50,036 nucleotides of DNA, taken from assembly GCA_002189035.1 (NCBI GenBank), contig NEEC01000066.1, positions 1 to 50,036 of the forward strand. Reading direction: 5' to 3'. A program made the position numbers and the translations under genes. This stretch comes from Utricularia gibba. Lineage: Eukaryota > Streptophyta > Magnoliopsida > Lamiales > Lentibulariaceae. The notes below the pieces were generated by a model, which made no database searches, was not told the origin of the DNA, and saw nothing but the letters and a program-made list of their open reading frames with translations. The stretch's first letter is position 1. Every line of letters starts with the position of its first letter. This document shows positions 1-10,316 of the stretch, piece after piece.

Positions 1-1013
1 TACTGCACAAAAATGTGATCCCAGAAAAGTATTCGTCAACCCAATATTTCGATACCTAGTGCAGAAGAGCAGCCATTCCAAAAAAACCCTAAATTCAAAA
101 AATACACCGAACGGAAACGCATACACCGGTACTAACAAACGATTTCACCGCGTCAAGGCGAATGATACTCTAAATGCCCCTAAACCTTCATAAACGCGAA
201 TACAAGTTTCTACAAATCGCAAGACACAAACAAAGCGTGAAAACTTTTCCAATTCTTCCATCAGAAAGAAGAGTAGAAGGAAAGACGGCAAATTCGCGGT
301 CGCAGAGGAAGAAGGGGAGACACCACTAATCCAATTGCGAGCGAACGAAGCTGTATGACGAATTCAAGTGTCCCAGCCATGGGAGCGGAGGTGGAGGCGT
401 TAAGGAATTTGGTTATTCATTCCCCAGAATTGGGCTTTTAACATTGGGCCTGAATGAAAAAAACGTAAATACAATGGACCCTCAATAGCTGGGCTTCTTA
501 CAAATATAAAATCGTAAATTAATATTCTATTTTAAATAAATTTTATATTTCGAACGATGTTTCCAAAGTAAATTTATTATTAAACTCAAACGATTTTTAT
601 GTTAAAAAATTTTAAAAGCCAACTTCTAATTTTTTTAAAAAATTACTTTAAAAAATGTATATCTAAAAATTTTATTAAATAGAATTTGGATGTCACAAAT
701 AAATTTAATCAAATCACTTTGTTCTAAAGAACCTATTGATCAAGCCACTTTATTCTTAAGATAGAAAAAATTATCAAATATATACAAATCAATACATTTT
801 CAAGATCATGATCATCAAAGATTAAGCGGAATGCGATAGGCTTTTATGGAGTAGTTCAGAAATTTTTCGAAATAAATAATATCATACATAAATATTTCGT
901 AGAAATTTTTATTTACTATATAAACCTGAATTTTCTAAGTGCTTCTGCTTAGTTGCAGGGAGATGAGCAAGCAGGTCTGTGTCTGCATAGTGCTGTACCA
1001 AACGGATGAAAGG
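1..1013. other. Intergenic, no gene recognised
   Basis: No coding region can be supported here. From about 490 to 900 the sequence is very AT-rich. A short GC-richer patch near 300-420 has a possible minus-strand ATG at 378-380 opening only 39 codons, and a 20-codon plus ORF at 379. Neither resembles a protein I know. The patch could be the leader or first exon of a gene lying to the left of the window. Confidence 0.5.
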
Positions 1014-2453
1014 CTCAAACACCCTGACAGATATCTCTAACTGCTGAATTCTTCTGGCTAAATCATGCCTACCACAGTTCTTCATCCATCCGAAACCATG
1101 TCGAAGATTTTCGGCATCGGCAGCAACTTCAACCCCGCCATTTCCACCAAGAAGTTGGCTGCTTCCACGACTCTTCCACCACGGCAGCACAGTTTTATGA
1201 GCATCGTATAGATGGGGCGATTTGGAGGATGACCCTTCACTCTCATATCAGCAAATAAGCTGAGTGCATCATCAAACTGTCCCCTGCGGCAGTAAGCTTT
1301 CAAAATGGGTGCATACAAGCTGGGAAAAGGGCGGTTGCCTTCCTCAATGGACCTGTGAAGAATCCTTAATGCCTCATGCACCTTTCCAGCTTTTGAAGCA
1401 GCTGAAATCATGGTCTTGTATGTTTCCATGTCTGGGGAGAAGCCTAATTCACAGACATCATTGAAAAGGCCGATGGAAAAATCGATTTCTCCGGATTTGC
1501 AGAGAGCTTCAATCAAACAGTTGAATGTGCCAACATCTGGAACGAAGCTATCCTTGGTCATTCTCCTCACTAGCCCTTTAGCTGACTCAAGATACCCTGC
1601 ATTCAGCAGTCCGTTGATCAGTAAATCGCGGCCTCGAACAGGCGGATTATATCCTTCTTACTCATTTCCTCCAAGAAATCCTGTGCTTCCATCATCTTAC
1701 CAGCAGAACACCAAGCATTGACAAGCACAGAATATGTTCTCTTATCAGGAGCAGTCCCTTTTCTAATCATCCTTCTGACCAAAGCATACGCACCTTGGAA
1801 ATTCTTAACATGACAGAGAGCAAAAAGCAAGGAATTGTACACCTCGGTGGTTTGTGGGCAAGCAAGGTTTTTGAGGCCATTAAAGAGCTGGACAGCTTTG
1901 TCAATGAGACCATGCTTAGCATACTGTTCGATAACGAAGGACATCACAGAAGGCGAAATAGCGATACTCTGAGATTTCATATTATGCATTACCTTCCACA
2001 TGGTCTCCCAGTGGCTGGTTCGAGCTAAGACTCTTACCAGCTCTCAAACTCAAGGGTTGTCGGATCATAATTTGGCTGATTTGTTCGAGCCCAGTTGAAA
2101 AAGCGAAAGCATTCTATACCAAAGCTGTTGCAATTGCGGATGACGCGAAAGACTAGCTCTGAATTAACAAGGCTTGATATGTTCATCTTGTTGAGTGTCC
2201 GCTCCATGTAGATATCTCGCCTCACAATGTCGGAGACATGGTGAAGTGTCGCAAAATAGTCATCGTTGGGCAAGCCTTTGGCTTTGCTACTTCCCCCGGC
2301 GCCATGGGTGGAACTGGTCCCCGTAGCCAAGCTTCTAGCAAATGAGAAGATGCAACGGCGGTTGGTGATAACCGAATTTGTGCGAAGAATGTACGGTAGG
2401 GTTTTTGCAGCCAGCATTGTATGGCTCTTCCGGGCTAATTCCTCAAAGACCAC
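1014..2453 (-). CDS. P-class pentatricopeptide repeat protein, mitochondrial type (frame broken by one-base deletions)
   Basis: PPR proteins bind organellar RNA and act in its processing, stability or translation. This looks like a single-exon gene read in three or four frames. The N-terminus (from ATG 2453, or the second ATG at 2417) is Arg/Ser/Ala-rich and acid-poor, like a mitochondrial presequence. It is followed by about eight 35-residue P-type repeats with typical phrases such as TYSVLVNAWCSAGKMMEAQ, TFNCLIEALCKSGEID and YAPILKAYCRRGQFDDAL. No E or DYW editing domain is seen. Frame changes fall near 2038-2043, 1652-1654, 1083-1089 and 1022-1024, each explained by one missing base, usually in a G or C run. 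Read through, the protein would be about 480 residues. It may be an orthologue of Arabidopsis At5g18390, from memory and unverified. The repeats between breaks show no other decay, so sequencing error is as likely as pseudogenisation. Confidence 0.85.
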
Positions 2454-2993
2454 TCCATGAAAAAAATCTCAAGATTTGATGATAATAACGAATTTTGGGG
2501 TGTTGCTCTGAAAATCCATAGCCGGCGAAATCCTTCGCACTCCTCGGTATCCGGTGACGAACACACTTATTTCTCCGGCAACCTCCAGCGATCGTTACGG
2601 CAATTGGTCTTCCCAAGCCCTAGTTTTTCCAGCCAAATATTTGTTTGCAACGAACATTCTTCTCCTAGGTTAATTTTGCTCCGGCGCTGCTCAAGGACGG
2701 ACTCCATGAAATCCAGGTCGGAGGCTTCTATCAGAAAGATAACTCATATGCTTAATGGCATGTAATTTGGCTCCGCGTGTTGGTTTTGTTTGATGTCTGG
2801 GAACCCTGAATTTCAGAGAGCTCTCCCCCTTCAAACGATGACGCTACTCAGAATGAACATAGGCTGCATGGCCAAACTTCGAATTCAGAGCATACTTTAA
2901 AACTTGAGATGAGGAAGCTCTACATTTCTCATTCAAGCAGAATTGTAATGACAACAGCCGCCCGTGATTCTTCAACAAGTGTAAATGAAGACT
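2454..2993. other. Intergenic, upstream of the PPR gene
   Basis: This is the 5' side of the PPR gene and the 3' side of the SF3A2 remnant. A plus ORF of 102 codons (2457-2765) has no recognisable motif and I treat it as chance. The PPR promoter should lie here, but I see no convincing TATA box. Confidence 0.4.
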
Positions 2994-3734
2994 TCATTCA
3001 GCCCTGAACATTTGTGAACCAGGGCCAACATTTGCCATCGGAGGTGGAGGCATAGGCCGAGCTCCGGTTGCCATCAGGGGTGGTGGGAATGAGTGCGGAG
3101 GCGGTGCATGTGCATCAGCCTTGGCGCAGAACCGGGAACTGAAGTTTCATCAGTTGATGGAGGAGGCTGAGGTTTTTTCAGTCTTGAAGTATAGTTGCAA
3201 CTGCATATTGAATATCCAAACGAACAAAGAACTTTTAACAGTGTTTATAGTCAGTATGGCAGCAACAACGTCAACTTCCAGGTATTGTAGCAGACAACAT
3301 CATAATAAAGTAGTTCTTTTCAGAGTTTACACCTTCTAGTAGGACTTGAAAAAAACACCCTGCTTTTCACAATGTCAAATTGATAAAGCACTGCAGCAAA
3401 AGCCCTTTATGATGCAACAAACTAAATAAGCATAAGAACTTTCAACCAAACATGTCTAAATTTCACATAAAGCGACGAAAAAGCTATCAGAATGAACTGC
3501 ATAAACTGCCACCCGAGGCCCCAAAACTCGTGATCCTAAAAGAACATTTTGGAAGAACCAAAGAGCTAATCATGAACATTTGGTTTAGCTGTATATAATC
3601 ATGTTGCAATGAAGATGTTATGAACTATCTAACACATGGAGATTAATAAAAATAATTACCTTGAAAGCAATAATTTCATATGGTTCTGCAGCAAACAAAA
3701 GAAACTGATAGCACTTATCGAATGGTTGAATTCT
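2994..3734 (-). pseudogene. SF3A2: Remnant of splicing factor 3A subunit 2 (SF3A2/SF3a66), C-terminal exons only
   Basis: SF3A2 is part of the U2 snRNP and is needed for prespliceosome assembly. One exon (3734 down to 3660) is bounded by cag and gtaatt and encodes RIQPFDKCYQFLLF followed by AAEPYEIIAFK, the signature block of plant SF3A2. A later exon starting at 3200 after cag encodes LQLYFKTEK, then a Pro-rich tail with PPPHSFPPP and PMPPPPMANVGP, and stops at 2994-2996. The tail needs two one-base frame changes, one in the A run near 3165. The exon normally between these two (the FFSHWDPDSK region) and all N-terminal exons, including the U1-type zinc finger, were not found. I read this as a degraded partial copy. 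A badly sequenced gene is less likely because whole exons are missing. Confidence 0.7.
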
Positions 3735-4414
3735 CTGTAATAAAAGAAGACAAGGCACAATAAAAATGGCATCTTGGGTCATGATCTGCAATAACATCAT
3801 CAGAATCAAAGATCAGGGAACATACAGAAACATGGCGAGGGACAAGATTCCCACTGATTTAGATCAACCTATCAGAAGTAAATAGTGTTACTCTTCCCTT
3901 GGAACCCATTTCAAAGCTATCGGAAACCCGCCAAAGAATTCAGCAAAAGAGTTACGATAAACATAAAGAAACGTGAGGTTCTGTAAATAGGGGGATTCGT
4001 CGTTGTCGAATTATCCCATGGGTACAACCGAAATCATCATCTCCGTCGAAATGGGAGGACCCGGAGGCCCGAATAGCCGTTGCGGTGATCGAAAAAATTA
4101 TGAGGAAGAACAGCGAATCGTCAACGAGAGAAAGGGCTTGAGAGAATGCGTCCCCTGTAGAAGCAAAGCGAGGTGGAGAAGAGGACTCCAAACGCGGCTT
4201 CAGCCATAGACTCTTTTCCGCCAGATAACCGAAATGGGAATGATCCGTGTATTAATAACTGAAAGGGCAACCGGGGAGAAACTTGTTTGAATTCTTACAG
4301 ACGTAGGGAACTAAAAAAAACGAAGTCGGTATAAGCCATTCAGGAGTTCTGATCGTAGTGACGAATAACACACAGCTTGATGCTAACAGTATGCAGAACT
4401 GCAATTTATGTGTT
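3735..4414. other. Unassigned region between SF3A2 remnant and zinc-finger gene
   Basis: A GC-richer stretch at about 4000-4215 contains overlapping ORFs on both strands (minus 3952-4191, plus 4003-4209). On the minus strand an ATG at about 4207 opens MAEAAFGVLF and then runs into another frame. I do not recognise either product. It could be the first exon of the decayed SF3A2 locus or an unrelated small gene. Confidence 0.35.
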
Positions 4415-5242
4415 CTATGCGAAGCTCATAGACATCAACTTCGGCCCATTATCAGGCATCCCCATTCCAGCGGCGAGATCAGCATCCAGCTGAGTGTGAG
4501 GAGCAGGACCCGCCATTTGCTTCAAACTGCGCAGGAGAGACCATGTGCGAATCAATGCATTCTTAAGGGGGAATATAATTATATTGAAAAAACACTAGAT
4601 CAATTCAGTCACCATAAATATGATGACACCAAGTCCATGGAAAATGGCGGGTAATTAGCCAGTTTACAATGGAAATTCTCATGTTTCAAAAACCTTGTTT
4701 CCATATGGAGCAATCTTTTTTTATCTAAAATTTTCCCAAATTTGACTCATGGCAACAGATGAATCAGTCATTGAAGAGATTCAACAAGGAAAGTAGGCGT
4801 ACCGCTTCTTATGCCGCTTCGTTTTGAAATGTTCGTCCCTCACAGCAAGATTAGCGAAGTAGCGACTGATGAAGAAACAGCGCCAAAAATCAAAACGGGA
4901 ACGGAAACAATGCACTAAATAAAGGAAAAAAAAAACTCAGAGAATAAGAAAACATTACTCGCAGTGTAAACAATAAAACTGCCCCATTCCTGGAAGGTCT
5001 TCATCCAAAGGCAGGGCTCGAGTTTTCCCATCGGTTTTCTGAAGCTCATCGTAAACAGCATCGTCGCGTGGACAAATTCATTGTCAAGGAAAAAAGGAGT
5101 AACCAATGAAATTCAGATGCGGAAGTCAGGTTACATTCTTGGGTAATAAAAGGATATCCATTAAAAGAAACTTTGTCCTCCTGGAGGATTTATGCGAATA
5201 TCGGCGCTTTTTCACGCTTCTGTGCGGGCACTTCCCTCCCAT
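4415..5242 (-). CDS. BUD20/ZNF593-type C2H2 zinc-finger protein, four exons
   Basis: Homologues (yeast Bud20, human ZNF593, Arabidopsis At2g36930 from memory) are small nuclear/nucleolar proteins that help export the pre-60S ribosomal subunit. Exon 1 (5242 to about 5172) begins MGGKCPHRSVKKRRYSHKSS, a basic family signature. Exon 2 (about 5085 to 4959, donor gtaatg) gives DDAVYDELQK and LPLDEDLPGMGQFYCLHC. Exon 3 (4865-4803, cag acceptor, donor gtacgc) gives RYFANLAVRDEHFKTKRHKK. Exon 4 (4526-4415) gives PAPHTQLDADLAAGMGMPDN and ends in TAG. The finger is C-x2-C...H-x5-H, and phases match across exons 2-3-4. The product is about 110 residues, the usual size. The start of exon 2 is uncertain because one base seems to be missing near 5070. 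Upstream it is divergent from the CSLA gene. Confidence 0.88.
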
Positions 5243-5395
5243 GGCTTCTGCCCCGAGCCAGGAACTGGAATTTTGCAAAGCTTCTCCGATTGAGAACAGT
5301 GGAACCCTAGACGCGGCAAGGCTTATAATTCGTGAGAATTCCGTATACGACGTCGTTGTGGCAGATGGGCTCGCGTATATCAAATCTTGAGCCCC

Positions 5396-5403
5396 TATAT
5401 AAA
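5396..5403 (+). promoter_or_regulatory. Candidate TATA box upstream of CSLA
   Basis: TATATAAA lies in a GC-richer context (ccccTATATAAAgccc) about 770 bases before the CSLA ATG at 6176. If used, the leader would be long. A good donor (cggtgagtc near 5569) suggests a leader intron, but its acceptor was not pinned down. The same interval is the upstream region of the divergent zinc-finger gene. Confidence 0.4.
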
Positions 5404-6175
5404 GCCCATAAAAGTCCAAATGCTAACCCCTAATTCCTTTCTGGAATTCTGCCACTTGTTCTTCTGAAGACGACAGAAGTTTCTAACGGTACGCTCTTAC
5501 CCCCATACACTTCGAACTTTTACCTTCTTCCCTCTTCAGGTTCGACTTCTTCTTTTACTGCTGATTCGGTGAGTCGTCTATAGATAACGAGCGATGAGGA
5601 AGATGATCGGGATCGGAAGAACTACTCAGGGTAGTATTGCTATCATAACCGTCTGGTTCACGCCTGGTCTGCCACCTGTTGACGTCCAAATGTTTCACCA
5701 AAGCATGGAATCAGACCCAAAAGGGCATAAATTGCGAGAAAAGGCATAGCAAAAACCGGTAAAGTGGTCAAACAACCAATTTACCTGACGCAACCCACTG
5801 CACATCATAAGACAAATTCCTTGCCACCCTGCAACAATGATGTTAGCCATAATTGATGATATAGCAACAGCCTTCCTCAACTACCTTGGTGTTGGCATGA
5901 TCTGAATCCACAGCTAGCAGCTGCTACGTTGCAACAACTCCAGCTGCATGGATACCGTGTGTCTTGTCAATGTGAGTCCCTTCCTTATATACTCTTACGC
6001 AACATCTCCATTTTTAGCAACTTCTTTCTCATTACCTTCGTGTTGAGAAAATAAAGTTGTGATTCTGCTGTTTCCACCATGCCTATTTTTAGGGGGAAGA
6101 CTTGAGTTGCAAGACTATCCTTATAAAACATCTATTTCCCCATTCTGTCTCCATTTTTCTGCTTCTCAATTCACC
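5404..6175 (+). other. Probable CSLA 5' leader region
   Basis: No protein-coding gene is recognised. Short ORFs, such as about 50 codons from 5594 and an in-frame extension of CSLA exon 1 back to an ATG at 6059, have no family features. They could be upstream ORFs if the TATA box at 5396 is the real promoter. Confidence 0.35.
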
Positions 6176-8512
6176 ATGAGAAGCTTAGTGGTACGTGGGA
6201 ATCAAGTGAATAGCACCTCTGATCCGACATTGAATCATATTTTTTCTTGGGACGGTATCCGAGGTCCAATTATTGTTCCTCTGCTGCGATGTGCAGTTTT
6301 CATATGCATATGCATGTCAGTCATGCTGTTCATAGAAAGGGTGTATATGGCAGTAGTGATTCTCACCGTGAAGCTCCTGGGACAGAAAAGATACACCAAG
6401 TATCAGCTTGATGCAATCAAGGAGGATTTAGAGAAGAACAAAAACTATCCAAAAGTTCTGGTTCAAATCCCAATGTTTAACGAGAAGGAGGTAAACACAT
6501 TTTCAGTATCTGCTATGCATCCTGCATACAATACAAAGACGCATGAATAGAGAAAGTTTTTAATTTTCTACTTCGGTAAACTCAAATTGAATATGTTTCA
6601 CAGGTTTATAAGCTATCTATAGGATCAGTATCTGGGCTCTCATGGCCATCAGATAGGCTGATAGTGCAGGTTCTGGATGACTCAACGAATGAGCTCTTAA
6701 GGGTATAGCTTCAAATTCCAAGATAATATTTTCAAGATATTTATGGGGCTGCGGAATGCTTATAAAGTTTATGTGCAGGTAATGGTTGAGATGGAATGCA
6801 AAAAGTGGGTTGAGAAGGGGGTTAACATCAAGTACGAGACCAGAAACAACAGGAATGGATACAAGGCAGGAGCACTTCGAGAGGCCTCAAGAAGCATTAT
6901 GTTGAAGATTGTGAGTTTGTTATCATATTTGACGCAGACTTCCAGCCAGAAGAGGACTTCATCTGGAGAACAGTCCCGTACCTGCTGGAAAATCCTGAGT
7001 TGGCTTTGGTTCAAGCCAGGTGGAAATTTGGTAAAGAGAAGGAATACAGACTTCAATCATAGGAAATTTCCTATTCTACCATGGAAGTAAATAAAAATGG
7101 ATGTTTTCTAAATGTGATCATGAACGTAAGAAGCTCAGATAAGTAAAAGGGACTTACAGTTTCTAAATTTCAGTTAATGCAGATGAATGCTTGATGACTC
7201 GGCTTCAGCAGATGTCACTGGACTACCATTTCAGCGTTGAGCAAGAAGTGGGCTCTTCCACATGTTCATTCTTTGGATTCAATGGTCATCTAAATTCTTG
7301 ATTTGCCCAGTTACAATGAACTAAACAACTAATTTGCAGTTCTGTAGTGATAGCAGGTACTGCAGGGGTGTGGCGGATAAAAGCCCTGACTGATGCTGGA
7401 GGATGGAAAGATAGAACTACAGTAGAGGATATGGATCTTGCGGTCAGGGCAAGCCTCAAAGGCTGGAAATTCCTCTTCGTGGGTGATCTATCAGTAAGTA
7501 TTTAAAACATGATGCTGTCTTTGAAATGTTTTTTTTTCAGAGATAAAATAATTGGAAAATGGTTCCTTATCAGGTGAAAAATGAACTACCCAGCACATTT
7601 AAGGCATACAGATACCAACAGCATCGTTGGTCTTGTGGGCCAGCTAACCTCTTCCGGAAAATGTTCAGAGAGATCATTACTTGTGAGGTAGAAATATGCT
7701 TTGTTTGCTTATTTATTCACCAGTAACAATTGTGCCTTCCCAATTCAGCACTTGTTTTTCTGAAATAAATGCAGCGTGTATCAATATGGAAGAAATGGCA
7801 TGTGCTGTATGCATTCTTCTTCGTCAGGAAGATAATTGCACATTGGGTTACCTTTTTCTTTTACTGCATAGTAATCCCAGCAACGATCCTAGTTCCTGAA
7901 GTCCATCTCTCAAAGCCATTAGCTATTTATCTCCCGGCAGCCATTACCCTTCTCAACGCAGGTTCCACACTGAGGTACGGAATTTCCAAAGTACACAAAA
8001 ATCATTCATTCAAATCAACTGCTGGGAATTCACGCTAACCTTATGTTGCAGATCCCTTCATCTTCTTGTATTCTGGATACTATTTGAGAATGTCATGTCC
8101 CTCCATAGATCAAAGGCAGCAATAATCGGGCTCCTCGAAGCAAACCGTGCCAACGAGTGGGTTGTTACCGAGAAGCTCGGAAACACGATGAAGCGAAAGA
8201 ACGATATCAAACCAGCCAAGAAACCAAGATCACGTTTGAGAGAAAGGCAAGTGATGGGTTTGTTTCTCACAACATTCAACAAACACCTGTCATGCAAAGA
8301 ACACAATTTTTATTCAGGGAGCAAATGAGTCGATGAATTCTTTGTGATGCAGGATACAAGTTTTTGAAGTTGTGGTTGGAATGTACCTCCTTCACTGCGC
8401 AGTCTACAACATCCTGTACGGGAAAAACCACTTCTTCATCTACCTCTTACTCCAGGCGGGAGCTTTCTTCGTCGTCGGAGTTGGGTACGTGGGAACATTC
8501 GTACCAAACTGA
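6176..8512 (+). CDS. CSLA: Glucomannan 4-beta-mannosyltransferase (cellulose synthase-like A), nine exons
   Basis: CSLA enzymes are Golgi membrane GT2 glycosyltransferases that polymerise GDP-mannose (and GDP-glucose) into mannan/glucomannan for the cell wall. Exons: 6176-6490, 6604-6702, 6779-7030, 7174-7284, 7357-7493, 7574-7687, 7775-7974, 8052-8246, 8353-8512. Together they give about 527 residues, the family norm. An N-terminal membrane segment ([19 protein letters not shown]) precedes the GT2 domain. Catalytic motifs are all present: [27 protein letters not shown] and QQHRW (QxxRW). C-terminal membrane segments follow and the protein ends [12 protein letters not shown] 6176 fits family N-termini better than the in-frame 6059. 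One G is missing at about 6881-6886 (expected REGLKKHY), shifting frame inside exon 3. Everything else is clean, so I suspect sequence error. Intron 8 has a GC donor (see findings). The exact CSLA member is not assigned. Confidence 0.92.
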
Positions 8513-8941
8513 ACTACACATTCACCTGCATCTTGGCCATTGTTGGACCAAGGGAGCCCCAAGAATTCCTTGTGCTATTCCATTCGTCACTTTCCTGTTG
8601 AAATGTATGTTGCTGCATGGTGCGCTGACGCCATGAATTTGTTCTCCCATTGGATTTTTCATTGTTGCGTTTGGTAATTTTTGAAAATATCAAGTATTTA
8701 TTTATATAATATATAACATGCTATAAATGCTATAAATTATATCTGAAAATTAATTTATAAAAAAAATAGTTCAGTTACGATTTCACTTTCGATTCAATTC
8801 AAAGTTTTAAAATCTGAAACTTGAATTGAAATCAACAGCAAACTGTCGATTTGTTCGAAAAAATCATTTGGTTACAAATCAAAACCAGTTGGTTTGGAAT
8901 CGATTGCAACTCTACTCTCGAGTTCGCTCAATAGATTACTA
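8513..8941. other. Intergenic, 3' flank of CSLA
   Basis: AT-rich sequence after the CSLA stop. It should hold the 3' UTR and polyadenylation signal, but no motif stands out. No coding signal is seen. It ends at the 9-bp target duplication of the adjacent transposable element. Confidence 0.4.
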
Positions 8942-8950
8942 CCCATGAAG
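8942..8950. repeat. Left target-site duplication (9 bp)
   Basis: CCCATGAAG directly precedes the terminal repeat of the MULE-like element and recurs at 11374-11382 after its other end. Nine bases is the usual duplication length for Mutator-like elements. Confidence 0.65.
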
Positions 8951-8959
8951 GGGGTGTTG

Positions 8960-9440
8960 ACATTTATGACCTAAAATTTTGAAATTTTAGTATTTTTGAC
9001 CCATAACAAAATAACCGGTTTAACATATTTGACCTGAACCAGTACCGGTTCAGTATATATGACCCAAAATATTTACAAAATGATATATTTGATCTGTAAA
9101 AAATTTATTGCATGACATATTTGACCTATAAAAAATTCAATTTTGATACTATTAACCCATAAAATATTATAACGGGGCATATTTGACCCAACGAAAAGTT
9201 ATAAAAGTTTACAATGGAGTCTGTTTGACCAATAAGTTTAATGTTGGTCACATGTTTAGTATTCAGTTGATATATTCAACCCAATAATTTGGCATATTTG
9301 ACCTTTACAGTTTAATAATCTGACATTGTTGACCCTTAAGATTCGTTAAATCCGCATATTTAACCATAAAGTGTGACAAATTAACATAATTAACCCAATA
9401 AGTTTATCGAATGGACATAAATAACCTATAAAGTTTTTCA
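8960..9440. repeat. Degenerate ~31-bp tandem repeats (TTGACC motif)
   Basis: TGAC(C/T) or its variants recur near 8967, 8997, 9030, 9060, 9090, 9122, 9153 and 9184, a spacing of 30-33 bases. Further looser copies run to about 9440. Each unit is roughly 'catatttgacc(c/t)ataaa...'. The same motif appears inverted ('gggtcaaatatg') at 11100-11373 and 22690-23173. Such subterminal arrays are often transposase-binding sites, but here that is inference. Confidence 0.7.
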
Positions 9441-9764
9441 AAATTTTAAATAAATTCAATACTTTTTGAAATAAATATTGATAAATAAGTGCCTGTAGAC
9501 ATGGGAATAGCAGTCAATCCGAATATTCATCGTGTCAACCCACTAAAATTCGAACCCGTGATGTTGTTGCAAAGTGAACTTAAGATTATTATCAGTATTT
9601 TTATACATCATATTTATTTTTAAACATACGATAACATGACAAATGCAAGAATTACAAAAAAAATATTTTATAAACATATGATATATGTTTCTTAAAATAT
9701 AAATAATGTAAATATGTTATTTATTAAACCATATAATAAATATGAAAGTTTTTTAGTTTTTAAT

Positions 9765-10060
9765 TTTATTAGCATTCGATGTTGAGTTATATTTTGGATG
9801 GAGTGTGTATTTTTATTCTAATCATTTTAATTAGTATTTGATTCTTGATTATGATTGGAATCGACTACATATTTTTTATTTTAATATTTTTATTCGCATT
9901 CGACCCTTAAGTATGATTCGGATCAAGCATGTATTTATTATTATAATATTTTTATTAGCATTCGATCCTTAAATATAATTCGGATCGAGCATATATTTTT
10001 TATTTTAATACTTTTATTAACATTCAATCCTTAGGTACATTTTGGATCGAGTGAATATTC
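9765..10060. repeat. ~62-bp tandem repeats, decayed hairpin units
   Basis: Five units start near 9770, 9833, 9896, 9957 and 10019 with 'gcattcgatcctta' variants, followed by '(a/g)attcggatcgagca' variants and an AT spacer. TCGATCC and GGATCGA can pair, so each unit is a weakened version of the Q hairpin seen downstream at 10486-11095. Confidence 0.6.
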
Positions 10061-10316
10061 ATTTCTTTTAAATCTTATTTTACGTATACGTATTAAATAC
10101 TCATCCAGGGTATACCTGTCAACCTTTTCTCAACTTCATCAACCCTCAATCAATATTAAATCTTCTTTTTCGCCAGGTTTCATTCGATGTGGATTGGCTC
10201 TGGATTTTTTCATGGACAGTGTCCCTGGGGCTTTTTTGAGCTCTTCGGAGATTTGTGAACGCTCACTCTTACGTTCAACCATTAGGAGCAACTTAGATCG
10301 TGTACACATGACAATT

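Noticed and set aside
4358-4654. 98-codon plus ORF
   Set aside because: Antisense to exon 4 of the zinc-finger gene, whose splice phase and protein match are clear.
5695-5880. 61-codon minus ORF with hydrophobic stretch
   Set aside because: No family features; lies in the probable CSLA leader and looks like chance.
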